The notes below the pieces were generated by a model, which was not told the DNA's origin, did not search any database, and was given only the letters and a program-made list of their open reading frames with translations. A DNA stretch of 29,713 nt from JAJZMY01 sp964604635 (GTDB taxonomy: Archaea; Micrarchaeota; Micrarchaeia; Micrarchaeales; Micrarchaeaceae), in NCBI GenBank assembly GCA_964604635.1, contig CAZRZO010000011.1:1-29713 (forward strand). The letters are read 5' to 3'. Shown piece by piece: positions 16,782 to 24,104 of this stretch. The position numbers and the translations under genes are program-made. The stretch's first letter is position 1; each line of letters opens with the position of its first letter.

Positions 16782-17132
16782 ATGGAACAGAATGAAATTG
16801 AAAAATTATCAAAAGAATATCAAGATGTCCAAGAAAAATTACAAGCATTAGAATTTCAGAAACTTCAATTTGATGCTCAAAAACAAGAATATGATAATAC
16901 TGAAAATGAAATAGAGAATGCAACACAAAAAATTTATATGATAATTGGAGGCGTAATGATAGAAACATCAAAAGAAAAAGCAAAGGAAAATTTAACAGAT
17001 AAAAAAGAATCAATTAGTCTCAGATTAAATATAATAACAAAACAACAAGAAAAAGCAATTCAAAAAGAAAAGGAATTAAGAGAAGAATTAACAAAAATAT
17101 TTAATAGTCAAAATAATAATAAAATTCAATAA
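16782..17132 (+). CDS. pfdB: Prefoldin subunit beta
   Basis: This 116-aa protein is all coiled coil with a short beta hairpin in the middle, the prefoldin beta design. Prefoldin captures unfolded proteins in the cytosol and passes them to the thermosome. The N-terminal helix (LSKEYQDVQEKLQALEFQK), the hairpin region KIYMIIGGVMIETSKEKAKENL and the C-terminal helix with LNIITKQQEKAIQK match the family. GTGA at 16774-16777 lies 4 nt before the ATG. It is 14 nt upstream of the DHH gene, probably cotranscribed. The alpha subunit is not here. Confidence 0.93.
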   Translation: MEQNEIEKLSKEYQDVQEKLQALEFQKLQFDAQKQEYDNTENEIENATQKIYMIIGGVMIETSKEKAKENLTDKKESISLRLNIITKQQEKAIQKEKELREELTKIFNSQNNNKIQ

Positions 17133-17146
17133 TAACTGCAGATAAC

Positions 17147-18133
17147 ATGCAAAAATTTGATTTTAATAGTTTAATTGAATTTATTAAAAAAAATAAAGAT
17201 AAAAAAACATTGATAAGTTTTCATTCAATGGGAGATACAGATTCAATTGCATCTGCATTTGGAATATCATTAATTTTTAAAAATTTTACTATATCTACTC
17301 CTGATAATATAACTTCTAATTCTTTATCAATATTAAAAAAATTAAAATATAATAATGTTTCAAAATCATTTGATGCAGATTCTGAATTAATAATATTATT
17401 AGATTTAAATGATTTTGATGGATGTGGTGAATTTGAAAATAGATTGAAAGGATTTGAAAAAAATATTCTGATTATTGATCATCATTTTCCTAAAGAAATT
17501 GTTGGTGATAATATATTTGTCTTTGATGATGAAAACTATTCTTCAACAACAAGTATTATATATAAATTATTAAATGAATTTTCAATACCAATTAGTATTA
17601 ATTTAGCAAAACTTCTTGCTCTTGGAATTATTTCTGATTCTGCTGAATTTAAAAATTCAAATGCTGATACTTTTCTTCAAATAGGTGCTTTACTAAAAAT
17701 AATTAAAACAGATTACATATCATTATTAAATGAATTTAAACATATTAGTAATGTTAAAGAAAGAGCAAGAACAATCAAAGAAATAGTAGAATCAACAATA
17801 ATAATAAAAAATAATATATTATTTATTTTTGGAAATACAAAAGCACATTCTAATATTGCAGCAGATAATATGATAAAAATTGGCGCAGATATTACATTAT
17901 TTTATTCAATAAGTGGTAAAGAAATTTCATTTTCTACAAGACTAAGACCAGGACTAGATAAAGAATTCAATATTAATTTAGGTAAAATAATGAAGTCAAT
18001 TGCATATATAATACAAGGAAGTGGCGGTGGACATCATTGTGCAGCAGGTGCATATGGTTTATTAAAATATAAAAAAGATGAATTTATTAATGCTTTTATA
18101 GAAAAAATACTAGATAAAATAAATAAATCTTAA
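17147..18133 (+). CDS. DHH-DHHA1 family phosphoesterase
   Basis: This 328-aa protein has the metal motifs of the DHH superfamily: SFHSMGDTDSIAS (H26, D30, D32), LLDLND (D86), IDHHFP (D111, H112, H113) and SDSAEF (D164). A DHHA1 domain ends in GSGGGHHCAAGA near residues 285-296. Members split phosphodiester bonds in nanoRNA, cyclic dinucleotides or single-stranded DNA. The length suggests an NrnA-like or RecJ-like small enzyme rather than the longer GINS-associated nuclease of some archaea. It lies between prefoldin and Mre11, which may point to a role in DNA or RNA breakdown, but the substrate cannot be told from sequence. Confidence 0.9.
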   Translation: MQKFDFNSLIEFIKKNKDKKTLISFHSMGDTDSIASAFGISLIFKNFTISTPDNITSNSLSILKKLKYNNVSKSFDADSELIILLDLNDFDGCGEFENRLKGFEKNILIIDHHFPKEIVGDNIFVFDDENYSSTTSIIYKLLNEFSIPISINLAKLLALGIISDSAEFKNSNADTFLQIGALLKIIKTDYISLLNEFKHISNVKERARTIKEIVESTIIIKNNILFIFGNTKAHSNIAADNMIKIGADITLFYSISGKEISFSTRLRPGLDKEFNINLGKIMKSIAYIIQGSGGGHHCAAGAYGLLKYKKDEFINAFIEKILDKINKS

Positions 18134-18178
18134 TAAATTTTTATTGTATAATAATTTTAATTAAAAAAATGTGAGAAA

Positions 18179-19366
18179 ATGAAAATTGCTATTGTATCTG
18201 ATTTGCATTTAGGTTATGAGTTATTTAGAGAAGATGCATTTAACCAAGCAAAGCAAGCATTAGATATTGCTTATGAACTTTCTGATATGATTTTAATTCC
18301 AGGAGATATCTTTGATGTTCATTATCCAAGGCCAGATGTTATTGCAGAAGCAGTAAATTTATTTAGGAATTTATCAAAAAAAGAATGGAATTCAAAAATA
18401 ATAGAAGTAAAAGGAGCAAAGACATTTACAAATATTCCAATAATCGCAATACCTGGAAATCATGAAATAACTTCTCAAAATACACAAAATGCTGTTAAAT
18501 TACTTTCATTAGCAGGACTTCTTGTTGATACTAGTGGAGCATATACAATAGTGCAGAAAGAAGACGAAAAAATAGCAATATTTGGATTAAGTAATATTTC
18601 TGATTCAAGTATAAAACAAAAATTAAAAGAATTAAATCCAATACCTATTAGTAATGCATTTAATATTTTTATGTTTCATCAAACAATTTATGAAATAATG
18701 CCATTTAATGAAAATTTTATGCGTTTAAATGATCTTCCAGAAAATTTTGATTTATATATTTGCGGGCATTTGCATTATTTTGTTGATAAAACAATTTATG
18801 GAAAAAAACTTCTTATTCCTGGAAGTACTGTATTAACTCACTTAAGTGATATAGAGAAAACAAAAGGATTTATTTTATTTGATACAAAAAAATATACTTA
18901 TGATTTTATTAAAATAGAATCAAGAAAATTTGAAGTAAAAACAATTGAATTTGATAATGCTGAAGATACTGAAATATTAGAACAATGTGAATCCCAAATT
19001 AATATAATAATTAAAAATTTTAAAAACCCAATAATAAAAATATATTTAAAAGGAACTGCTAATTTATTAAATTTCAGTTTAATAATCCAAAAATTAAAAA
19101 TGAAATATTTAAATAATGCCTATTTATCAATAAATTCAAATAATTTAATAGATACAATTAATGAAAAAGATATAGAAGAAATAAGAGATAATACAATTGA
19201 TCAAATGCCAATAAAAGAACAAGGAAATATAATGTTTAATAAAAGACTAAAAGATCTTGATTTTAATTTTTCATCAATAAATGCAGATTTATTATTTGAA
19301 TTATTAAGTCAAGAAACTAATAGAGAAAAAATGTTGAAAAAAGTACTACTATTCCTTGAAATTTAA
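18179..19366 (+). CDS. mre11: DNA double-strand break repair nuclease Mre11
   Basis: This is a calcineurin-like phosphoesterase of 395 aa, the manganese nuclease partner of Rad50. Metal and catalytic motifs in order: SDLHLG (D8, H10), GDIFD (D43), GNHE (N94, H95), FMFHQ (H167) and CGHLHYF (H197, H199). A C-terminal part of about 180 residues contains the capping region and a helical tail likely to bind the Rad50 coil base (final 30 residues: LLFELLSQETNREKML). GTGA at 18171-18174 lies 4 nt before the ATG. It is 45 nt after the DHH gene and convergent with rpoK. The intact motifs predict an active nuclease. Confidence 0.95.
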   Translation: MKIAIVSDLHLGYELFREDAFNQAKQALDIAYELSDMILIPGDIFDVHYPRPDVIAEAVNLFRNLSKKEWNSKIIEVKGAKTFTNIPIIAIPGNHEITSQNTQNAVKLLSLAGLLVDTSGAYTIVQKEDEKIAIFGLSNISDSSIKQKLKELNPIPISNAFNIFMFHQTIYEIMPFNENFMRLNDLPENFDLYICGHLHYFVDKTIYGKKLLIPGSTVLTHLSDIEKTKGFILFDTKKYTYDFIKIESRKFEVKTIEFDNAEDTEILEQCESQINIIIKNFKNPIIKIYLKGTANLLNFSLIIQKLKMKYLNNAYLSINSNNLIDTINEKDIEEIRDNTIDQMPIKEQGNIMFNKRLKDLDFNFSSINADLLFELLSQETNREKMLKKVLLFLEI

Positions 19367-19398
19367 TTAATAATATTAAAAAAGAAAAAAATAAAAAA

Positions 19399-19590
19399 TT
19401 AGTTTTCTTCGCCTTTTTCTCTTATTACTGTTATTGGAATTAAATTTTTTTCAAATTCAAGTTCTGCTAATTTTAATGGATCAACAATATCATTTGGTTT
19501 TATTAATGGTGGTGCGCCATATGCTAATTGCAAAGCTCTTGCTCCTAATATTCTTGATTTTTCAAATTTTGTGTATTCTTGTTTTTCCAT
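19399..19590 (-). CDS. rpoK: DNA-directed RNA polymerase subunit K (Rpb6/omega)
   Basis: This is a 63-aa core RNA polymerase subunit, the archaeal counterpart of Rpb6 and omega, which helps assemble the largest subunit. YTKFEKSRILGARALQLAYGAPPLI is the family core, and LAELEFEKNLIPITVIRE is the conserved C-terminal part (given here as two separate segments). GTGAT on + positions 19594-19598 gives a Shine-Dalgarno 4 nt before the ATG. It follows geranylgeranyl reductase by 29 nt and probably shares its transcript. In many archaea rpoK sits with ribosomal genes, so this place is unusual. Confidence 0.95.
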   Translation of the reverse strand: MEKQEYTKFEKSRILGARALQLAYGAPPLIKPNDIVDPLKLAELEFEKNLIPITVIREKGEEN

Positions 19591-19619
19591 TTTATCACAT
19601 ATTAATTAATTATAAACAA

Positions 19620-21056
19620 TTAAATAGGATTTGGTTTAAAATAATTTTTAATTTCTTTAATGTTTTTATTTACTAATTTTTTCCATTGTTCAAAATTTTC
19701 AATATTTGGATATGTTTCATAAATTTTATTAAATTCTTTCATTTTTTTAACAGCATATAATAAATTAGAAAAAGCTTTCATATTAGAAACACCTTTTAAA
19801 ATCATCTTGAATTTTGAGCTAAGTGATAGATTAGAGATATCCCCATAACTTAATGCTTTTGCTTCGTCTACTGTTAAAAATGTTTTCATTCCATAATTAA
19901 GAATATTATTATTAACAGATTGCATATATGTACGAAATACTTCTAGTCCTGCTGTTTTATTACCATATGCTTTATTATAATCAATATTATAATTCCACAA
20001 TCCTTTTATGCTTACATCTTTATTTTCAATTGCAATTGCTGCATTTTCACCAGCTAAAGAACCAGCAATTAAAGCAGGTCCAATTCCACCAGCACTTATT
20101 GGATTTGGCATTGCCATACTATCTCCAGCACCAATATATCCATTAAAAACAAGACTTTCCATTTGTCTTCTTACTGAAACAGACCAATATCCAACACCAT
20201 TATTAAATTCATTATATATTTTTAAATTTTTAAATACTGGATTCATTTTTATATAATTATTCATCAAGCTTTGTAAAGTATCTTGTCTATTTAATTTTTT
20301 ATTTCTAATTTCTAGACTTTGTTTTTGAATACCTATTCCAATATTTATTTTATTATTACTTTTTGGAAATACCCACCCATATCCTCCAGGTGCTAGTTCT
20401 TGATTTAAGTGTATTAGTGCATTTTTTGGATCATAAAAATCTAGATTTTCTTCTTTAGTATTAAATTCATAAATAAATCTACCTGTTGATTCAATATCAT
20501 CAATATCAATTGTTTTATCAATAAATGGGTTATCTGGAAGTTTTCTTCTAAGTGGTGTTGAAATTCCTAATGCATCTATTGTAATGTCAGAATATATTTT
20601 TTTTAATTCTTTATTTTTATTTCTTCCTTGTATTCCTTTTATATAATTATTTTCAATTAGTGGACTTTCAATACTAAATTCAGTAATATATTCTGCACCA
20701 TTTTTTATTGCTTTATTTATTAATTGTTTTTCAAATAAAGGTCTATTTAATATAAAACCTTTGCCATCAAACAAATATTTATGTTTAAGATTTGGTGATA
20801 ATGCTAATACACCATCAACTTTCAAATCAAGTTCAGGGTATTTAAAATCAATGTCTAATTTTGTTTTTAAAAAATCTAAATGTGTTGTTGCAACAGCATC
20901 TCCACATACCCATCCCCAATTTGTTTTCTTTCCAGGTTCTTCTATTTTATTTCTATCAATTAATAAAACTTCTAATCCTCTTTTCGCAGCTACTGCAGCA
21001 GCAATAGAACCAGCCATTCCAGCTCCAGCAATAATCACATCATATTTTTTTATCAT
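19620..21056 (-). CDS. Geranylgeranyl reductase family flavoprotein
   Basis: This is an FAD-dependent reductase of 478 aa that saturates the isoprenoid chains of archaeal lipids (digeranylgeranylglycerophospholipid reductase type). The FAD-binding fold starts with VIIAGAGMAGSIAAAVAA (G11, G13, G16) and the acidic end of the second strand, LLIDR. NWGWVCGDAV follows; mid-protein YGWVFPK and GIGIQK; then GDSMAMPNPISAGGIGPALIAG, the second FAD motif with the loop typical of the family. The extra length compared with 400-aa members lies mainly in the C-terminal 90 residues. Substrate could instead be a quinone or a free prenyl chain. With idsA and hmgA in the window it supports lipid synthesis. 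GTGT, a weak Shine-Dalgarno, lies 4 nt upstream. Confidence 0.88.
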   Translation of the reverse strand: MIKKYDVIIAGAGMAGSIAAAVAAKRGLEVLLIDRNKIEEPGKKTNWGWVCGDAVATTHLDFLKTKLDIDFKYPELDLKVDGVLALSPNLKHKYLFDGKGFILNRPLFEKQLINKAIKNGAEYITEFSIESPLIENNYIKGIQGRNKNKELKKIYSDITIDALGISTPLRRKLPDNPFIDKTIDIDDIESTGRFIYEFNTKEENLDFYDPKNALIHLNQELAPGGYGWVFPKSNNKINIGIGIQKQSLEIRNKKLNRQDTLQSLMNNYIKMNPVFKNLKIYNEFNNGVGYWSVSVRRQMESLVFNGYIGAGDSMAMPNPISAGGIGPALIAGSLAGENAAIAIENKDVSIKGLWNYNIDYNKAYGNKTAGLEVFRTYMQSVNNNILNYGMKTFLTVDEAKALSYGDISNLSLSSKFKMILKGVSNMKAFSNLLYAVKKMKEFNKIYETYPNIENFEQWKKLVNKNIKEIKNYFKPNPI

Positions 21057-21104
21057 ATTAACACAATTAATTTTATTACAAATTATTTATTAAAAGGTAA
21101 AATT

Positions 21105-21207
21105 TGCAGGAGGTGAGATTCGAACTCACGAAGGCGCTAAGCCACAGGATCTTAAGTCCTGCGCATTTTTCTGTGGTTTACGCCAAACCAGACTTTGCTA
21201 CTCCTGC
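21105..21207 (-). tRNA. tRNA-Leu (anticodon UAA) with insertion in D-loop
   Basis: Read on the minus strand, the acceptor GCAGGAG (21207-21201) pairs perfectly with CTCCTGC (21112-21106), and A (21105) is the discriminator. The anticodon stem CAGGA/TCCTG (21161-21157, 21149-21145) encloses CTTAAGA with TAA at 21154-21152. There is a long variable arm (GGC/GCC), as class II Leu requires, and a T-arm GTGAG TTCGAAT CTCAC. The D-stem is GCA/TGC (21198-21196 with 21165-21163) and the loop begins with the usual AAGTCTGG. The loop then holds roughly 17 more nucleotides than normal; overall the gene is 103 nt where about 86 is expected. It reads UUA, the main Leu codon here. Confidence 0.9.
21168..21187 (-). 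other. Extra hairpin or small intron in the D-loop of tRNA-Leu
   Basis: On the minus strand TGGTTT (21190-21185) pairs with AAACCA (21179-21174) around the loop GGCGT. TC (21192-21191) can then pair with GA (21171-21170) across a 2-nt CA bulge. The insert lies after G18-G19 of the D-loop and would bury those bases in the hairpin. The exact limits are uncertain. A 13-nt intron at 21184-21172 would fit a relaxed bulge-helix(-bulge) form, but I cannot see a fully canonical motif. It may instead be a retained extra arm. Confidence 0.6.
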
Positions 21208-21279
21208 ATAATATTATATATATAAAATTTTACATTAATTGGATTTGTGGTTAAAATTAAATAATAAAAGTAAAATTGA

Positions 21280-22044
21280 TTATTCATACATCGATGGTCC
21301 AGCATCTTCAATTGCTTTTTTATACTGATCATGTGTTTCTTTTCCCTTTGCAATTATTGTTTTTAATTTTGATTCTACTGATTTTGCTTCTTTCTCTAGT
21401 TCTTCTGTATCAATATTTAATTCAATTAATTTATTAATTGTTTTTATTGCAATTTCAGCGTATTTAGGATCAACAATAGAAGGGTTTATTGGAATTAAAA
21501 TACTAATATCACTTATTTTCTCAACAAGTGATTTAAATAATAATAATGCATTAAGACCACTTGAAATTCCTTCGCTAATTGGTTTTATTTTTAAATCTTC
21601 TATTGGCTTTATTAAATTTTTATCTGATGTAACAAAAAATACTTCATTATTATCCATATCTTTATCTTGTTCATTATTTTGATTTCTTACTACTGGTATT
21701 CCTGAAATTGAAATTATTTTTGATATTTTTTGTTCTTTTATAAATGAAAATAATTTATTAGCTAATTCATGTGTTAGTCCAATTGGTATTGAAAATTCTG
21801 CAAATATTGAAACCAATTTATTTTTTTTAGATACATAAATTCGTATTGGAGATATTGGAATATTTTTATGTATTGAAATTAATGGTGGAAAATCATCACT
21901 TTCTAAATAACCAATATATTCCATATCAAGTTTTTCAATAATATAACTTATTGTCATTGATCCTACTAAACCAACTCCTGGAAAACCTTCTAGGAATGTA
22001 TAACCTTCTAAATCTATTTTTTTATCAAGTTTAAATGTTATCAT
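21280..22044 (-). CDS. PAC2 family (proteasome assembly chaperone-like) protein
   Basis: This 254-aa protein has the archaeal PAC2 family pattern: LEGFPGVGLVGSMTISYII at about 17-35, YLESDDFPPLISIHKNIP, ISISGIP, SGLNALLLF and a charged C-terminal helix ending DAGPSMYE. Eukaryotic relatives help assemble 20S proteasomes; archaeal members are ATP-grasp-unrelated proteins whose direct role is less clear. SEGISSGLNALL fits the nucleoside-phosphorylase-like fold assigned to this family. It is upstream of the tRNA-Leu gene on the same strand and divergent from the duplicated small protein gene. There is no Shine-Dalgarno before the ATG. Confidence 0.85.
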   Translation of the reverse strand: MITFKLDKKIDLEGYTFLEGFPGVGLVGSMTISYIIEKLDMEYIGYLESDDFPPLISIHKNIPISPIRIYVSKKNKLVSIFAEFSIPIGLTHELANKLFSFIKEQKISKIISISGIPVVRNQNNEQDKDMDNNEVFFVTSDKNLIKPIEDLKIKPISEGISSGLNALLLFKSLVEKISDISILIPINPSIVDPKYAEIAIKTINKLIELNIDTEELEKEAKSVESKLKTIIAKGKETHDQYKKAIEDAGPSMYE

Positions 22045-22189
22045 ATAAATCTTTTTTATATTTTAATAATTCTAATCAATTAATTATTTATATTTATTAA
22101 TTTAAATATTGTCTATTAAATTTTTATCTATTTTTAAAAAATAATAAAATTTATATTATTTTTTTTCGACGATATATATTCGATAAATA

Positions 22190-22201
22190 TTTAAATATAT
22201 A
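22190..22201 (+). promoter_or_regulatory. Probable TATA box for the small duplicated protein gene
   Basis: TTTAAATATATA lies 44-56 nt before the ATG at 22246. Archaeal TATA boxes sit about 25 nt before the transcription start, so transcription would begin near 22220-22225 and leave a short leader holding the GGTGA ribosome site at 22237-22241. AT-rich DNA makes such matches common, so this rests on spacing rather than sequence alone. Confidence 0.4.
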
Positions 22202-22214
22202 TACTATAGTATAT
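22199..22214. promoter_or_regulatory. 16-bp perfect palindrome, candidate operator
   Basis: ATATACTATAGTATAT is its own reverse complement. It overlaps the end of the presumed TATA box and lies between it and the likely start of transcription, where a dimeric repressor would block polymerase. Palindromes of A and T are common at this base composition, although the central CTATAG is less so. Confidence 0.35.
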
Positions 22215-22245
22215 TATTAAACAAAATGTAAAAATTGGTGAAACT

Positions 22246-22479
22246 ATGAGCGAAAAAATAGGAAATGAAAAAATAGAAAGAGAATCAGGATTTCTTTACT
22301 ATCTTGGTAAAGATGGTCGAGTATGGAGATCACCTATGAAATCAAATTCAAAAGGAAAAAAAGGAGCAGTTAGCAGCGAAAAAATAGAAAGAGAATCAGG
22401 ATTTCTTTATTTTATTGACAAAAAAGGATTTGTTTCAAGAGTTGCAATGAAAAGAGGAAAGAAGAAAGGTAAAAAGTAA
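22246..22479 (+). CDS. Small basic protein with two tandem copies of a 25-residue motif
   Basis: I do not recognise a named family. The 77-aa protein contains two copies of the motif EKIERESGFLYY(L/I)xKxGxVxRxxMK, one at about residues 7-32 and the other at about 44-69, joined and ended by Lys/Gly/Ser-rich linkers. The pattern (strand, turn with G at 'DGR/KGF', strand) looks like a small beta hairpin that binds something through aromatic and basic residues; nucleic acid is a reasonable but unproven guess. I recall similar short GYLYYxxKxGxVxR proteins in other DPANN-like genomes, but cannot check that here. The DNA repeats too: the same 30-odd bases occur at 22268 and 22378. It has the clearest single-gene expression signals in the window: GGTGA 4 nt before the ATG, a TATA-like box, a palindrome and a T-rich 3' end. 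Confidence 0.8.
   Translation: MSEKIGNEKIERESGFLYYLGKDGRVWRSPMKSNSKGKKGAVSSEKIERESGFLYFIDKKGFVSRVAMKRGKKKGKK
22268..22409 (+). repeat. Direct DNA repeat inside the small duplicated protein gene
   Basis: A stretch of 32 bases beginning GAAAAAATAGAAAGAGAATC occurs at 22268-22299 and again at 22378-22409, identical as far as I can read. The identity reaches synonymous positions, while the flanking codons of the two copies differ. This suggests a recent duplication or gene conversion of one half onto the other. Confidence 0.85.
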
Positions 22480-22481
22480 TT

Positions 22482-22538
22482 GTTTTTTAATTTTTTCCTT
22501 TTTTATTTTTATTATTTTAAAATTATTCTCTTTTTTTT
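22482..22538 (+). terminator. T-rich transcription terminator
   Basis: Immediately after the stop codon the plus strand has successive T runs (T6, T6, T6, T5 and T8). Archaeal RNA polymerase ends transcription at such U-tracts without needing a hairpin. Its strength here fits a monocistronic, well expressed small gene. Confidence 0.5.
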
Positions 22539-22582
22539 AAATATAACTTATAATTTAAATAATTAATTTTCTAAAACAGATT

Positions 22583-23173
22583 ATGCGATATGCGGATTTA
22601 TTAACTTTGTTTAGAACAGCACTTATTTTTATTGTAGTATATTTTGTATTAATAAAATTTAATGCATTATTAACAATATTTATAATTTTGTTAATGTTTG
22701 GTTTAGATGGTATTGATGGTATTGTTGCACGATACGAGATCAAATGCGGAAAATCAAAATCAAATTATGGTGCTAGATTAGATGTTGCTGGAGATAGAGT
22801 AATTGAATTTATTTTTTGGATTCTATTTGTTTACATACATTTAATTCCCTTGTTTATACTAATATTGATTGTTTTTAGACATTCATTTGCAGATGCATTT
22901 ATGGCTACTAAAGGAACATCATCAAAGATGATAACTAAATTTGCAAGAATTATTTATTCTTCAAATATTGGAAGAGGTGGAGTAAATATAGTAAAAATAA
23001 TTACTTTTTCCTATCTTTCATGGTTATATATTTCAAATATGTTTAAATTTTCAAATTATTTAATAATTGGTTATGTTCTAATTGGTATTTTATTTAGTTA
23101 TATTATGCTGAGAGGAATTGCTGAGATATATGAAAGTATTATTGATATTAAAAAAAATAAAATTTTAATTTAA
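22583..23173 (+). CDS. CDP-alcohol phosphatidyltransferase family protein
   Basis: This 196-aa integral membrane enzyme transfers a phospho-alcohol from a CDP-activated lipid or alcohol, a step in making polar lipid headgroups. The motif D42-G-I-D45-G-I-V-A-R50 followed by G63-A-R-L-D67-x3-D71 is the family's DGxxAR...GxxxDxxxD metal site. The space between AR and G is 12 residues where 8 is usual. About five hydrophobic helices are visible (11-26, 28-41, 75-95, 145-160, 165-185). The substrate is not shown; CDP-archaeol with serine, inositol phosphate or glycerol phosphate would each fit. It fits with the other lipid genes in the window. There is no Shine-Dalgarno. Confidence 0.87.
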   Translation: MRYADLLTLFRTALIFIVVYFVLIKFNALLTIFIILLMFGLDGIDGIVARYEIKCGKSKSNYGARLDVAGDRVIEFIFWILFVYIHLIPLFILILIVFRHSFADAFMATKGTSSKMITKFARIIYSSNIGRGGVNIVKIITFSYLSWLYISNMFKFSNYLIIGYVLIGILFSYIMLRGIAEIYESIIDIKKNKILI

Positions 23174-23352
23174 GTCATATTCAATATTTATTTTCTAATT
23201 TATAATTATTTTAGTTTTGCTTATTTTAATTTTTTAAATTTTAATATATTAATTATTATTAAAAAGAATAATCAAAATCATTTAAAAACAATAGGTTTAT
23301 ATTGTTTTAATTTATAAAATTTTCTGAGTTATTACATACAATAATTGATTAA

Positions 23353-23937
23353 ATGAGCTTTGAAAATATTTTAAAAAAGAATATCAATAATATTGGAAAT
23401 ATTAAGTATTTAGAAACATATCGGGAAAGACCACATATTTCAAAGTACAAGCTAGAATCTAATGAAGATATTGTTTATATTGCTATAAATCAATTTAATA
23501 TAATTGAATATAAAGATCAATTATCTAAAAAATATATTGGTGCTGTAAACATTATTACTGATTTATTTATTACTATATATGATATTAATTTGAGAAAAAT
23601 AGCAGTATTAAGGTTAAACCCAGATACTGATAATATTAATTTAATAAAACAATTTAAAACATATTTGAATAATAATAATAAAAATAATTTAGAAATTAGA
23701 TTATTTGGATTACAAAATAATAATAATTTAAAAATTCTAAATGAATTATTATCTATTATTATCAAATATAAAGTACCAATATATGAACTTGATTTATTTG
23801 GAAATGAAATAAGACATATTGCAATTGATTTAGAAATAGGTCCGAGTTTTAATATTTTATTAGAGGATAGATTATATAGGCCAGGCGAATTAATTAATAA
23901 TATTAATTCAAATTCTCAACAAAAAGAAGATAAATAA
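23353..23937 (+). CDS. Protein of unknown function with possible CheD-like fold
   Basis: I do not recognise a named family. The 194-aa protein has no signal peptide or membrane helix. NIITDLFITIYDINLRKIAVLRLNP (described here by its pattern: strand, 'IYD' turn, strand) followed by EIRLFGLQNNNN, a helix with LNELLSIIIKYKVPIYELD, then LFGNEIRHIAIDLEIG, resembles the order of elements in chemoreceptor deamidase CheD (GSCVxVxxYD...GGLAH; IFGGA; GERN helix; DxGGxxxRxxxFDxxTG). The CheD catalytic Cys and His positions carry Asp/Leu and Arg, so deamidase activity is not expected. The end LLEDRLYRPGELINN is a separate conserved-looking element. The low-complexity Asn runs are probably compositional. 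It stands alone between two intergenic regions of over 160 nt. Confidence 0.65.
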   Translation: MSFENILKKNINNIGNIKYLETYRERPHISKYKLESNEDIVYIAINQFNIIEYKDQLSKKYIGAVNIITDLFITIYDINLRKIAVLRLNPDTDNINLIKQFKTYLNNNNKNNLEIRLFGLQNNNNLKILNELLSIIIKYKVPIYELDLFGNEIRHIAIDLEIGPSFNILLEDRLYRPGELINNINSNSQQKEDK

Positions 23938-24104
23938 ACATTATTTTTTAAATTATGTATTACTTTTTTTAGTATAAAATTTATATTATTTGAACAGTAA
24001 TATTTATTTATATTATAATTTTGATAAAATATTAAATAATAATTAATTTGTATAATTAAATTTTTAATAAATAAAAATCAATAATTAAATAATTTTCTGA
24101 TTTA

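Noticed and set aside
19928..20256. Plus-strand frames inside geranylgeranyl reductase
   Set aside because: They overlap a well supported gene, show low-complexity composition and have no ribosome site.
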